A stretch of 64,000 bases of DNA from Pseudomonadales bacterium. GTDB taxonomy: Bacteria > Pseudomonadota > Gammaproteobacteria > Pseudomonadales > Pseudohongiellaceae. The stretch covers positions 887,001 through 951,000 of the forward strand of contig JACKOH010000001.1 of assembly GCA_024234395.1 (NCBI GenBank), in the 5' to 3' direction. Both the position numbers and the translations under genes were made by a program. Shown here one piece after another: positions 32,737 to 42,347 of the stretch. How positions within the stretch are numbered: the first letter of the stretch is position 1; each line of letters opens with the position of its first letter. The notes beneath the pieces were generated by a model that ran no database searches, had not been told where the DNA came from, and saw nothing but the letters and a program-made list of their open reading frames with translations.

Positions 32737-33374
32737 GCTGGCATCTGCAAAAACCCGAGGATGCTCCGTCGGCCCGGCGTGGTGACAACAGTTTTGATGA
32801 GTACATCCGCCGTAACGTGATGATGGCGAAGCTCGAAGACATGGTGGCCTGGGGCCGCAAGAACTCGATCTGGCCATTCAACTTCGGATTGTCCTGCTGC
32901 TACGTGGAAATGGCTACTGCGTTTACCAGTCGCCATGACATCGCCCGCTTCGGTGCCGAGGTAATCCGTGGCACCCCTCGCCAATCGGATCTGATCGTGA
33001 TCGCCGGCACCGTGTTTCGCAAGATGGCCCCTGTCGTACAGTTACTGTATGAACAATTGCTGGAACCCCGCTGGGTTATCTCGATGGGCTCCTGCGCCAA
33101 CTCCGGGGGCATGTACGACATTTACTCGGTCGTTCAGGGAGTCGACAAGTTCCTGCCGGTGGACGTGTACGTCTCTGGTTGCCCGCCGCGACCCGAAGCT
33201 CTGTTGCAGGGGCTGACACTGTTGCAGGAGTCGGTGGGCAGTGAGCGCCGCCCGTTGAGCTGGGTCATCAACGATCAGGGTATCTATCGTCGCGAGGAAC
33301 GCGTCGTGCAACGGGTGCGCCGGCACGACGAACGCATTGCGGCCACCGAGTTGCGTTCCCCCGATGAGGTTTGA
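32733..33374 (+). CDS. nuoB: NADH-quinone oxidoreductase subunit B
   Basis: Carries cluster N2, the [4Fe-4S] centre that hands electrons to quinone. Ligands are seen in FGLSCCYVEM (adjacent Cys pair), SMGSCANSGGMY and VSGCPPRPEALL. The 213-residue length matches the group with a C-terminal tail. ATG overlaps the end of nuoA. After its stop comes an unusually AT-rich 64-bp spacer before nuoCD. Confidence 0.97.
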   Translation: MSWHLQKPEDAPSARRGDNSFDEYIRRNVMMAKLEDMVAWGRKNSIWPFNFGLSCCYVEMATAFTSRHDIARFGAEVIRGTPRQSDLIVIAGTVFRKMAPVVQLLYEQLLEPRWVISMGSCANSGGMYDIYSVVQGVDKFLPVDVYVSGCPPRPEALLQGLTLLQESVGSERRPLSWVINDQGIYRREERVVQRVRRHDERIAATELRSPDEV

Positions 33375-33438
33375 TTTTCAACCTTAAATACATTTAAAAA
33401 ACAATAAGATAAAAAGAATAACTCAAGTAAGAAATAAC

Positions 33439-35229
33439 GTGGAAATAGCGCAGAATATAAAGTTGGACAATGACCGCAAAGCGGCTTCCGCCGGTGCTCT
33501 GCTGGAAGAAATCGAGAGCCGTTTCGGCGCCCGGATTCTGGCCCGGCAATCGACCTGCGATGGTATACCCACTTTCTGGGTGGAGCGTGCCACTCTCAAG
33601 GACCTCATGCGCTTTCTCAAGCATGATGCCGATCCCCGTTTCGAGATGCTGTTCGATCTCACCGCCATCGACGAGCGGTTGCGCGTAAATCGCCAGGGTC
33701 AGCCAGACAGCGAATTCACGGTGGTCTACCACCTGATGTCATTCCGCGGTAATACCGACCTGCGGGTCAAGGTGCCCCTGCAGGATGCCGATCTGTCGCT
33801 GCCAACCGTGTCCGATATCTGGCCCAGTGCCAACTGGTACGAGCGGGAAGTGTGGGACATGTTCGGCGTCCGTTTCGACGGCCATCCCAATCTTTATCGG
33901 CTGATTCTGCCACCGACCTGGGAAGGTCATCCGCTGCGTAAGGAGCATCCGGCCCGGGCAACCGAAATGGAGCCGTTCTCTCTCGACGAGGATAAGGAGA
34001 AAATCGAGCAGGAGGCGCTGAAGTTCAACCCCGAAGAGTGGGGCATGGCGCGTAAATCCGAGAATTCGGAGTTCATGTTTCTCAACCTCGGTCCCAATCA
34101 TCCCAGCGTACACGGGGCCTTCCGCATCGCCCTGCAGCTGGACGGTGAAATACTGGTGGATGCGGTGCCGGATATCGGTTACCACCACCGGGGCGCGGAA
34201 AAAATGGGCGAGCGCCAGTCCTGGCATACCTTTATTCCGTATACCGATCGCATCGACTACCTGGGCGGGGTGATGAACAACCTGCCGTATGTCATGGCAG
34301 TCGAAAAAATGGCCGGTATTGAAGTGCCGGAGCGGGTCAAGGTGATCCGCGTGATGCTGGCGGAAATGTTCCGCATCTGCAGCCACCTGCTGTTTTACGG
34401 AACCTTTGCCCAGGATGTGGGGCAGTTATCGCCCATTTTCTACATGTTTGTGGAAAGGGAACGAATATTCAATATCATCGAATCCATCTGTGGAGCCAGG
34501 ATGCATCCCGGCTGGTTCCGGATTGGCGGCGTTGCGCAGGATCTGCCCAGAGGCTGGGAAGAGCGGGTCCGGGAGTTGCTGGATTTCATGCCCAAGCGTC
34601 TCGATGACTATGACAAGATGGTGATGAATAACGGCATCCTGAAGCGACGTACCCAGGGCGTGGGGGTATACGACACGGAACAGGCCTTTGACTGGGCCAT
34701 TACCGGTCCCGGTCTCAGAGCCACCGGCCTGGAATGGGATTACCGCAAGCAGCGACCTTACAGCGGCTATGAAAATTTTGACTTCGACGTGCCTTACGCC
34801 ATAAACGGCGACTGTTATGACCGTTGCGCGGTACGGGTCGAAGAAATGCGGCAGAGTCTGCGCATCATCAAGCAGTGTCTGGACAACATGCCGGAAGGGC
34901 ATTACAAGTCCGACCATCCGCTGACTACACCGCCACGCAAGGAACGTACGCTGCAGGATATCGAAACCCTGATCAACCATTTCCTCAATGTCAGTTGGGG
35001 ACCGGTGATTCCGCCGGACGAGGTCAGCGTGGCAATCGAGGCAACCAAGGGGATTAACGGCTATTACCTGGTCAGTGATGGGAACACCACTTCCTACCGG
35101 ACCCGGATCCGAACCCCTTCGTTTGCCCATCTGCAGATGATCCCTGAAATCAGCCGGGGTTTCATGCTGCCGGATCTGATCGCCATCATTGCCAGTATCG
35201 ATTTTGTCATGGCTGACGTGGACCGTTAA
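33439..35229 (+). CDS. nuoCD: NADH-quinone oxidoreductase fused subunit C/D
   Basis: A single 596-residue chain joins NuoC (residues 1-190, with DIWPSANWYEREVWDMFG) to NuoD (from about residue 210, LNLGPNHPSVHGAFRI), as in E. coli and Pseudomonas. NuoD forms the quinone cavity with NuoB: DIGYHHRGAEKMGER, YTDRIDYLGGVMNN, RICSHLLFYGTFAQDVG and GPGLRATGLEWDYR are conserved. The start is GTG at 33439, giving MEIAQNIKLDNDRK, after an AT-rich spacer with no clear Shine-Dalgarno, so translation initiation may be modest. Confidence 0.96.
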   Translation: MEIAQNIKLDNDRKAASAGALLEEIESRFGARILARQSTCDGIPTFWVERATLKDLMRFLKHDADPRFEMLFDLTAIDERLRVNRQGQPDSEFTVVYHLMSFRGNTDLRVKVPLQDADLSLPTVSDIWPSANWYEREVWDMFGVRFDGHPNLYRLILPPTWEGHPLRKEHPARATEMEPFSLDEDKEKIEQEALKFNPEEWGMARKSENSEFMFLNLGPNHPSVHGAFRIALQLDGEILVDAVPDIGYHHRGAEKMGERQSWHTFIPYTDRIDYLGGVMNNLPYVMAVEKMAGIEVPERVKVIRVMLAEMFRICSHLLFYGTFAQDVGQLSPIFYMFVERERIFNIIESICGARMHPGWFRIGGVAQDLPRGWEERVRELLDFMPKRLDDYDKMVMNNGILKRRTQGVGVYDTEQAFDWAITGPGLRATGLEWDYRKQRPYSGYENFDFDVPYAINGDCYDRCAVRVEEMRQSLRIIKQCLDNMPEGHYKSDHPLTTPPRKERTLQDIETLINHFLNVSWGPVIPPDEVSVAIEATKGINGYYLVSDGNTTSYRTRIRTPSFAHLQMIPEISRGFMLPDLIAIIASIDFVMADVDR

Positions 35230-35286
35230 GCGCGCAGCCGAGCCGGAAACCGGATAAGACTTGAACCAGAAAGTGATCGCAGAAAA

Positions 35287-35832
35287 ATGAATTCAAACCT
35301 CATCGCCAGCAGTGCAACAAGCGACAAGATCCAGGCCCGGGAACTGACCGCCAGTGAGATCGAGGAAATCGAGCACGAGAAGACCCTCTACCCGGACAAA
35401 CAGGCAGTGGGGCTGGAGGCGCTTAAAATCGTGCAGAAGCACCAGGGCTGGGTATCCGATGAAAGCCTGCTTGCCATTTCCCGTTACCTGGACATACCGG
35501 TCAGCGAACTGGAAGGGGTAGCCACATTTTTCAATCTGGTGTTCAGACGGCCGGTCGGTAAACACGTCATGCTGTTTTGCGACAGTGTCAGCTGCTGGAT
35601 CATGGGTTGCGAAAATATTCGTGCGCACATCAGTCAGAAACTGGGCATCGATTACGGGGAAACTACCGCTGATGGGGAGTTCACCCTGTTGCCGGTTCCC
35701 TGCCTGGGCGACTGCGACCGGGCACCGGTAATGATGGTCGATGAAAACCAGCACCGCAACCTGACTGCTGAGAAAGTCGATGCAATCATCCAGCAGTACC
35801 GTAACAACGAGCCTGGTGAACAGGGCAGTTGA
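35287..35832 (+). CDS. nuoE: NADH-quinone oxidoreductase subunit E
   Basis: Thioredoxin-like subunit of the NADH dehydrogenase module that holds [2Fe-2S] cluster N1a. Its four ligands are visible as FCDSVSCWIMG (Cys-X4-Cys) and PCLGDCDRAP (Cys-X3-Cys). The N-terminal helical part includes VPVSELEGVATFFNLVF-like residues (IPVSELEGVATFFNL). The 181-residue length is typical. It is followed 14 bp later by nuoF. Confidence 0.96.
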   Translation: MNSNLIASSATSDKIQARELTASEIEEIEHEKTLYPDKQAVGLEALKIVQKHQGWVSDESLLAISRYLDIPVSELEGVATFFNLVFRRPVGKHVMLFCDSVSCWIMGCENIRAHISQKLGIDYGETTADGEFTLLPVPCLGDCDRAPVMMVDENQHRNLTAEKVDAIIQQYRNNEPGEQGS

Positions 35833-35846
35833 GAAATTTTTGAATC

Positions 35847-37127
35847 ATGGATAAACCGCTTACCAAAAATATCGACATGAGCCGGCCGCCGCTGGAGATT
35901 GCCCAGTACCAGGCCGCCGGTGGCTACGAGAGCATTCGCAAAATCGCGGCGGGTCTGGCACCCGCCGACGTGCTGCAACAGGTCAAGGATTCCGGTCTGA
36001 AAGGACGGGGTGGAGCCGGGTTTCCCACCGGGCTGAAGTGGAGCTTTGTGCCCATGGGGGACAATGCACCGCGGGAGAAATACCTGGTCGTCAACGCCGA
36101 CGAGATGGAGCCCGGTACTTTTAAGGACCGGTTGCTGATGGAAGGCGATCCGCATCTGCTGATCGAGGGCATGATCATTGCCGCCTATACCATCCAGGCC
36201 TCGAAGGCCTACATCTTTCTGCGTGGCGAATATATCCGCGCCGAACACGCACTGAAGAAGGCGATCGCCGAAGCCCGCGCCGAAGGACTGCTGGGCAGCA
36301 ACATACTCAATACCGGGTATAGCCTGGAAATCGTGCTGCATACCTCGGCCGGCCGCTATATCTGCGGTGAGGAAACGGCGCTTCTGAATGCGCTGGAAGG
36401 TAAACGTGCCAATCCCAGGGCCAAGCCGCCGTTTCCCCAGGTGAGTGGCCTGTGGGGCAAGCCGACCATCGTCAATAATGTGGAAACACTCTGTAATCTG
36501 CCGGGCATCATCAGCCATGGCGTGACCTGGTATCAAGGGCTGGGCAAGGGCGTTGATCACGGCACCAAACTGTTCGGCGTCAGCGGCCGGGTACGCAGCC
36601 CGGGATGTTGGGAGTTGCCGTTCGGCACCACCATCCGCGAGGTGATCGAGGAACACGCCGGGGGCATGCAGGACGGTTACCAGCTCAAGGCCTTTTTACC
36701 GGGCGGCGGGTCCACGGATTTTCTGTTGCCGGAACATCTGGACCTGGCACTGGATTACGATGTCATCGGCAAGGCCGGCAGCCGGTTGGCTACCGGGACC
36801 ATGATCCTGCTGGACGATCGTACCTGTCCGGTGGGCATGGTAGGTAACCTGATGCGCTTTTTTTCCCATGAATCCTGCGGCTTCTGCACGCCCTGTCGTG
36901 ACGGGCTGCCCTGGATAGAACAGATATTTGTCGACCTTGAGGAGGGACGCGGATCCGAGAAGGATATCGGCATCCTCGAAGACCACCTCGGTTATTTGGG
37001 GCCAGGACGCACATTCTGTGCCCTGGCACCCGGTGCCATGGCGCCGCTGGGAAGTGCACTCAGGCACTTCCGTCAGGAATTTGAAGATCATCTCAGCAGT
37101 AAAGGGTGTCCCTATACCCGCCACTGA
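35847..37127 (+). CDS. nuoF: NADH-quinone oxidoreductase subunit F
   Basis: Binds NADH and FMN and holds [4Fe-4S] cluster N3, the electron entry of NDH-1. Motifs: GLKGRGGAGFPTGLKW (NADH site), NADEMEPGTFKDR and ICGEETALLNALEG (FMN site), and cluster ligands in HESCGFCTPCRDG and RTFCALAPGA. The 426-residue length is usual. A 147-bp spacer, longer than others in this operon, separates it from nuoG. Confidence 0.97.
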   Translation: MDKPLTKNIDMSRPPLEIAQYQAAGGYESIRKIAAGLAPADVLQQVKDSGLKGRGGAGFPTGLKWSFVPMGDNAPREKYLVVNADEMEPGTFKDRLLMEGDPHLLIEGMIIAAYTIQASKAYIFLRGEYIRAEHALKKAIAEARAEGLLGSNILNTGYSLEIVLHTSAGRYICGEETALLNALEGKRANPRAKPPFPQVSGLWGKPTIVNNVETLCNLPGIISHGVTWYQGLGKGVDHGTKLFGVSGRVRSPGCWELPFGTTIREVIEEHAGGMQDGYQLKAFLPGGGSTDFLLPEHLDLALDYDVIGKAGSRLATGTMILLDDRTCPVGMVGNLMRFFSHESCGFCTPCRDGLPWIEQIFVDLEEGRGSEKDIGILEDHLGYLGPGRTFCALAPGAMAPLGSALRHFRQEFEDHLSSKGCPYTRH

Positions 37128-37274
37128 GCGGAGCTATGGAACTCATTGCCGGGTAGGGCAGCGGCCAGTCGCTGCGGCTGAAGCGTCAGGAAGCCCAGGG
37201 TAGCTGGAGAAAGGCAGGACCACAGAAGCAGGCTCGAGCAGGCTGGAAAAGTTGGAGAGAGGTGGAGAATTAAA
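37128..37274 (+). other. Spacer between nuoF and nuoG
   Basis: This 147-bp gap has a hairpin GCAGCG/CGCTGC (37158-37175) and a purine-rich second half containing GCAGGCT twice and several GGAGA words ahead of the nuoG GTG. It is unusual for an otherwise tight operon and may adjust the ratio of subunits. Confidence 0.5.
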
Positions 37275-40019
37275 GTGGCGAAGATTGTCATAGATGGAGT
37301 GACATACGAGGTTAATGGAGACAATAACCTGTTGCAGGAATGTCTCTCGAAGGGCCTCGACCTGCCGTATTTCTGCTGGCATCCGTGCATGGGTTCGGTC
37401 GGTGCCTGCCGCCAGTGTGCGGTAAAACAATACCGCGACGCCGACGATCAGAAAGGTACCCTGGTTATGGCCTGCATGACCAAGGCCAACGACGGCAGCA
37501 TCATCTCCATAGAAGACGAAGAAGCGAAAAAATTCCGCGCCAACGTGATTGAAAGCCTGATGATCAGCCATCCCCATGACTGCCCGGTCTGCGAGGAGGG
37601 TGGCGAATGTCATCTGCAGGACATGACTCTGATGTCCGGGCACAACTATCGCCGCTACGACCGCAAAAAAGTCACTCACCGGAACCAGTATCTGGGCCCG
37701 TTCGTCGGCCATGAAATGAACCGTTGTATTACCTGCTACCGCTGTGTTCGGTTCTATGACGATTACGCTGGCGGTACCGATCTGGCGGCTCAGGCCAGCC
37801 ACCACCACACCTATTTCGGGCGTCAGAGCGATGGCTTCCTGGAAAGCGAATTCAGCGGCAACCTGGTGGAGATGTGCCCGACCGGCGTCTTCACCGATGC
37901 CACTTTCAGTGCCCACTATTCGCGTAAGTGGGATCTGCAGACCGCGCCTTCCGTGTGCGTGGGCTGTGCCGTCGGCTGCAATACCACCCCGGGTGAGCGC
38001 TACGGCGAATTGCGCCGTATCGTCAATCGGTATCACGGCGACGTAAACGGCTATTTTCTTTGTGATCGCGGACGGTTCGGTTACGGCTTTGTAAACAGTG
38101 CCGAACGGTTGGCCGAGTCGCAGCAGGGTAAGGGCACCGGGCGCCGCACAGTGAGCGAGGACGAAGCCGTCCTGGAGCTTAATCGTATTCTTGATGGCGG
38201 GCAGGTAATCGGTATCGGTTCCCCCCGCGCCAGCGTGGAAGCCAACCTGGCCTTGTTGCAACGGGTCGGAGGTGACAACTTCTACGCCGGTGTCAGCGAT
38301 GCGGAATTCGCCCAGTTGCAGATCCTGAAGCAATTATCCGGTGAATCAGCTCTGCACGCTCCCTCGGTCCGCGAAATAGAAGAGTGCGACGCGGTACTGG
38401 TACTCGGCGAAGACGTGACCAATACCGCCCCCAGAATCGCGCTGGCACTGCGGCAGTCAGCCCGTAACCGTGCCGATGAACTGGCCGCAGCGGCCGGCAT
38501 TCCGAGCTGGCAGGATGCCGCGGTCCGGGAACTCGCCCAGCGTGAGCTGTCTCCGGTTTACCTGCTGTCCGGCTATGCAACCCGCCTGGACGATATTGCC
38601 CGCGCCACGGTAGTGGACAGCGCCCCCGGTCTGACACAGCTGGCCCAGGCACTGGCCCGTACATTGGACAGCGCCGCTCCGACCCCGGCAGCGACGCTGC
38701 AGGAGGAACAGAAACAGTTGCTCGGGTCCATTGCCGATGACCTGAAAGGGGCCAGACGTCCCCTGATAGTCTGTGGTACCGGCAGTGGCAGTGAGGCCTT
38801 GCTCAAAGCGGCAGCCAACGTCGCCAGGGCACTGGCAACGGCACGTGGTGGCGATCAGGCAGTCGATTTCTGCTGTGTGGTGCCGGAAGTCAACAGTGTC
38901 GGGCTTGTCCTGATGGCAGGGGAGACTCAATCCCTGGGTCTGGCGCTGAAAAAAATGCAGGCCGGGGACGTTCAGGCCGCCGTGGTACTGGAAAACGATC
39001 TGTTTGGCAGGGCGCCACAAAGCCAGGTGGAAGCGGCGCTGGCGGGAGTGGGGCAACTGGTGGCCATCGACCAGCTGCCCACCCGCACCACCGAGCTGGC
39101 TGACCTGGTGATAGCCGGTACCAGCTTTGCAGAACAGCAGGGCACTTATATCAACTATGAAGGCCGGGCTCAGACGAGCATGCAGGTGTTCATGAACAAC
39201 CAGGCGGCGCGACCGGCATGGAAGTGGCTGCGCAAGGAGTCGGAGACGACGCTGGCCGGCCTGTTACAGACGGCTGAAACCACTCTGGAGGGGCTGGCGG
39301 GTATTACCGCGATACTGCCGGTCAGCGCCGCTGCAGTCGCCGGCATGAAGTACCCGCGTCAGTCGCATCGTTACAGCGGCCGGACCGCAATTCAGGCCGC
39401 CGCCAACGTACATGAGGGCAAGCAGCCCGAAGATCGGGATTCGATCATGGCGTTTTCCATGGAAGGCATGTCCAGCCAGCGGGATACCGCCGTGCTACCC
39501 AATACCTGGGCGCCACGCTGGAATTCAAACCAGTCAGTCAGCAAATTTCTGGATGAAGTCGGCGGCCATCTCCGCCAGGGCAATCCGGGTCGACTGCTGT
39601 TTACCAGAAACGGCTCGTCGGCCGGCTATTTTGAACCCGAATCCGCAGCAGTCACTACTGGGGACTTCACCCTGATCCCCGCCTATCAACTGTATGGCAG
39701 TGATGAATTGAGTGCCCGCGCAGAAGTGGTAAACGAACGTCTGACCGGCGCCTATGTGGCCCTGGCACCGCACGATGCACAACAGCTGGGCGTTGCGGCC
39801 AACGACCTGGTGACAGTATCAGCCGACCAGGAAGCGCTCGACTACCCGGTCTGTATCCGCCGCAGTGTCAAACCAGGCACGATAGTGGCATTTACACCGG
39901 CCGGTCAGTTTCCGGTGGCCGGGGCGGGTGACCAGGTTTCCCTGAGCAAAGCGCAGGGCAGCGGGCAGGCCCGCTTCGGCAATCTGATTGTCAGCGATCT
40001 CCAGCAGGAGGGTATTTAA
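37275..40019 (+). CDS. nuoG: NADH-quinone oxidoreductase subunit G
   Basis: Large peripheral iron-sulfur subunit. The N-terminus has [2Fe-2S] N1b ligands (FCWHPCMGSVGACRQCAV, then VMACM). N5 with its His ligand follows (HPHDCPVCEEGGECHLQD), then N4 (MNRCITCYRCVRF and a later MCPTG). The extra N7 cluster, found only in some bacteria, is indicated by VCVGCAVGCNTT and FLCDRGRF. The remaining two thirds is a molybdopterin-oxidoreductase-like domain without an active cofactor site, with the weak conservation normal for NuoG. At 914 residues it is similar to E. coli (about 908). GTG start gives MAKIVIDGVTYEVNG. Confidence 0.96.
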   Translation: MAKIVIDGVTYEVNGDNNLLQECLSKGLDLPYFCWHPCMGSVGACRQCAVKQYRDADDQKGTLVMACMTKANDGSIISIEDEEAKKFRANVIESLMISHPHDCPVCEEGGECHLQDMTLMSGHNYRRYDRKKVTHRNQYLGPFVGHEMNRCITCYRCVRFYDDYAGGTDLAAQASHHHTYFGRQSDGFLESEFSGNLVEMCPTGVFTDATFSAHYSRKWDLQTAPSVCVGCAVGCNTTPGERYGELRRIVNRYHGDVNGYFLCDRGRFGYGFVNSAERLAESQQGKGTGRRTVSEDEAVLELNRILDGGQVIGIGSPRASVEANLALLQRVGGDNFYAGVSDAEFAQLQILKQLSGESALHAPSVREIEECDAVLVLGEDVTNTAPRIALALRQSARNRADELAAAAGIPSWQDAAVRELAQRELSPVYLLSGYATRLDDIARATVVDSAPGLTQLAQALARTLDSAAPTPAATLQEEQKQLLGSIADDLKGARRPLIVCGTGSGSEALLKAAANVARALATARGGDQAVDFCCVVPEVNSVGLVLMAGETQSLGLALKKMQAGDVQAAVVLENDLFGRAPQSQVEAALAGVGQLVAIDQLPTRTTELADLVIAGTSFAEQQGTYINYEGRAQTSMQVFMNNQAARPAWKWLRKESETTLAGLLQTAETTLEGLAGITAILPVSAAAVAGMKYPRQSHRYSGRTAIQAAANVHEGKQPEDRDSIMAFSMEGMSSQRDTAVLPNTWAPRWNSNQSVSKFLDEVGGHLRQGNPGRLLFTRNGSSAGYFEPESAAVTTGDFTLIPAYQLYGSDELSARAEVVNERLTGAYVALAPHDAQQLGVAANDLVTVSADQEALDYPVCIRRSVKPGTIVAFTPAGQFPVAGAGDQVSLSKAQGSGQARFGNLIVSDLQQEGI

Positions 40020-40022
40020 GAC

Positions 40023-40985
40023 ATGCGGTGGGAAGTCGGCTCGGCATTGAATATCGTCAGCATTCTGCTGGTCGTGGTGGTCATAGCGGCCATGCTTATC
40101 TGGGTGGAGCGGCGCCTGCTGGGAATCTGGCAGGAGCGGCTGGGTCCCAACCGGGTCGGTCCCCTGGGACTGCTGCAGGTGGTTGCGGACATGCTCAAGA
40201 TTTTCACCAAGGAAGACTGGACCCCGCCGTTCGCGGACAAATTCAGTTTCATCCTGGCCCCGGCCATTATCATGACCGTGGTGCTGATGAGTTTCAGTGT
40301 CATCCCTTTCGCTCCGGGAGTCGGTATTATCGATTCCAACATCGGTGTGCTGTTTGTCCTGGCAATGGCTTCCCTCGGCGCGTACAGCGTCATGCTTGGC
40401 GGTCTGTCGTCGGATAACAAGTATGCACTGCTGGGCAGTCTCCGGGCTGCTGCGCAAATGGTCAGCTATGAAGTGTTCATGGGGATCTCGCTGCTGGGAA
40501 TCGTGGCGCTGACCGGCAGTTTCAACCTGCGGGAAATCGTTCAGGCCCAGGCCGATGGCTGGTATGTTTTCCCCCAGATTATCGGCTTTATCATCTTTCT
40601 CATCGCCGGCGTGGCGGAAAGCCATCGTCTGCCATTTGACATTCCCGAGGCGGAACAGGAAATCTGCGCCGGTTATCACACCGAGTATTCCGGTATGAAG
40701 TTCGGCATGTTTTTTGTCGGCGAATACCTTGGCCTGGTGCTGATTTCCTCGCTGATTACCGCCCTGTTTTTCGGGGGCTGGCTGGGCCCGGGATTCCTGC
40801 CGCCAATTTTCTGGTTTGCCTTGAAGGCCTCGTTTTTCGTCGCTTTCTTCATCCTGATGCGAGCCGCAATCCCCCGGCCCCGATACGATCAGCTGATGCG
40901 CTATGGCTGGTTGTTTCTGTTACCCCTGTCGCTCGTGAACCTGCTGGTTACCGGTGCGGTAATTCTGGCGGGTAGTGGAGGATAA
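40023..40985 (+). CDS. nuoH: NADH-quinone oxidoreductase subunit H
   Basis: Eight-helix membrane subunit that joins the peripheral arm to the proton-pumping arm and lines the quinone channel. Conserved segments: IWVERRLLGIWQERLGPNRV near residue 28, KEDWTPPFAD, ESHRLPFDIPEAEQEICAGY near residue 200 with the key Glu residues, and SGMKFGMFF. The 320-residue length is normal. It starts 3 bp after the nuoG stop. Confidence 0.97.
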   Translation: MRWEVGSALNIVSILLVVVVIAAMLIWVERRLLGIWQERLGPNRVGPLGLLQVVADMLKIFTKEDWTPPFADKFSFILAPAIIMTVVLMSFSVIPFAPGVGIIDSNIGVLFVLAMASLGAYSVMLGGLSSDNKYALLGSLRAAAQMVSYEVFMGISLLGIVALTGSFNLREIVQAQADGWYVFPQIIGFIIFLIAGVAESHRLPFDIPEAEQEICAGYHTEYSGMKFGMFFVGEYLGLVLISSLITALFFGGWLGPGFLPPIFWFALKASFFVAFFILMRAAIPRPRYDQLMRYGWLFLLPLSLVNLLVTGAVILAGSGG

Positions 40986-40987
40986 CC

Positions 40988-41527
40988 ATGTTCAGTCTGA
41001 TCAGAGACACTTTTACCAGTCAGCTCGTCACCCTGTGGCGGGTGTTCAAGCACATGTTCGACAAGAAGGACACCGTCGAATATCCGGACGTACAACCCTA
41101 TATGTTCCCGCGTTGGCGGGGTCGGATCATTTTGAGCCGGGATCCGGATGGCGAGGAACGCTGCGTGGCCTGTAACCTGTGCGCCGTCGCCTGTCCGGTG
41201 GACTGCATCGCTCTGCAGAAGGCCGAAGACGAAAACGGCCGCTGGTATCCGGAATTTTTCCGGATCAATTTTTCCCGTTGCATCATGTGCGGTTTCTGCG
41301 AAGAGGCCTGTCCTACCAATGCCATTCAGCTGACGCCGGATTTCGAGATGGCCGAATATGTGCGCCAGGACATGGTCTGGGAAAAAGAGGACCTGCTGAT
41401 CAACGGAACCGGCAAATACCACGATTACAATTTTTACCGTGTTGCCGGCATGGCCGTCGGTGGCAAGGACAAAGGCGAGGCCCAGAACGAGGCGCCGCCG
41501 GTGGATGTAAGGAGCCTGTTGCCATGA
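40988..41527 (+). CDS. nuoI: NADH-quinone oxidoreductase subunit I
   Basis: Ferredoxin-like subunit with clusters N6a and N6b, linking NuoG to NuoB. Both eight-Cys ferredoxin motifs are complete: CVACNLCAVACPVDC near residue 60 and CIMCGFCEEACPTNA near residue 100. The 179-residue product is typical, with a polar C-terminal tail. Its stop overlaps the nuoJ start by two bases (ATGA). Confidence 0.97.
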   Translation: MFSLIRDTFTSQLVTLWRVFKHMFDKKDTVEYPDVQPYMFPRWRGRIILSRDPDGEERCVACNLCAVACPVDCIALQKAEDENGRWYPEFFRINFSRCIMCGFCEEACPTNAIQLTPDFEMAEYVRQDMVWEKEDLLINGTGKYHDYNFYRVAGMAVGGKDKGEAQNEAPPVDVRSLLP

Positions 41528-42006
41528 TGCTGTTGTTTTACCTGGCGGCTGCCATCGCTCTTATTTCGACGGTTGCGGTCATCCTGCAGTCAAATGTGGT
41601 GCATGCGCTTCTGTACCTGATTCTGTCGCTGCTGGCGGTGGCGGTAATCTTCTATACCTTCGGTGCACCGTTTGCTGCCATGCTGGAGGCCATCGTTTAC
41701 GCTGGTGCCATCATGGTGCTGTTCCTGTTTGTCATTATGATGCTGAACCTGGGTAAGAAAAGTGTCGAGCAGGAACGGAGCTGGTTGACCGGTAAAATCT
41801 GGATCGGGCCGGTAATCATGGCGGCAGCATTGCTGGTGCAACTGCTCAACGTGGTGCGCCAACAGCAGGCGGAGGTGGCGGTTTCGCAGGTAGGCGTGCG
41901 CGAGGTCGGCATGGCGCTGTTCGGCCCCTATGTGCTGGCGGTGGAAATCGCCTCCATACTGCTGCTGGCAGGTCTGGTTGGCGCCTACCACCTGGCTAAA
42001 AAATGA
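41524..42006 (+). CDS. nuoJ: NADH-quinone oxidoreductase subunit J
   Basis: Five-helix membrane subunit. The conserved third helix, LEAIVYAGAIMVLFLFVIMM, contains the pi-bulge region that couples quinone chemistry to pumping. The ATG inside the end of nuoI gives MMLLFYLAAAIALIS, with GGAGCC upstream. It is 160 residues long, somewhat shorter than E. coli NuoJ (184) but within the family range. Confidence 0.95.
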   Translation: MMLLFYLAAAIALISTVAVILQSNVVHALLYLILSLLAVAVIFYTFGAPFAAMLEAIVYAGAIMVLFLFVIMMLNLGKKSVEQERSWLTGKIWIGPVIMAAALLVQLLNVVRQQQAEVAVSQVGVREVGMALFGPYVLAVEIASILLLAGLVGAYHLAKK

Positions 42007-42038
42007 TTGCTAAACAACGAACAGCTAAGGATTGAACA

Positions 42039-42347
42039 ATGCAGGCGATTCCATTTGAACAGGGTTTGATGCTGGCGGCGGCGCTGTTCGCGCTGGGCCT
42101 GATCGGAGTCCTGACCCGGCGCAACGTAGTCTTTGTGCTGATGTGCCTGGAGATCATGCTGAACGCCTGTGGTCTGGCGTTCGTGGTGTCGTCGGCGCGC
42201 TGGCAGCATGCCGATGGGCAGATCATGTTCCTGATGATCCTGACCCTGGCGGCAGCGGAAGTGGCAGTAGGTCTGGGACTGATTATCCAGATGTTCCGCA
42301 AGTTTCAGACGGTGGACATCAACGTGTTGACCCAGATGCGGGGCTAA
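42039..42347 (+). CDS. nuoK: NADH-quinone oxidoreductase subunit K
   Basis: Three-helix subunit homologous to MrpC. Two conserved glutamates lie in membrane helices: VLMCLEIMLNACGLAFVV (residue 38) and LTLAAAEVAVGLGLIIQ (residue 73). The 102-residue length is standard. It is followed by a 413-bp repeat-rich spacer before nuoL, whereas these genes are usually nearly adjacent. Confidence 0.96.
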   Translation: MQAIPFEQGLMLAAALFALGLIGVLTRRNVVFVLMCLEIMLNACGLAFVVSSARWQHADGQIMFLMILTLAAAEVAVGLGLIIQMFRKFQTVDINVLTQMRG

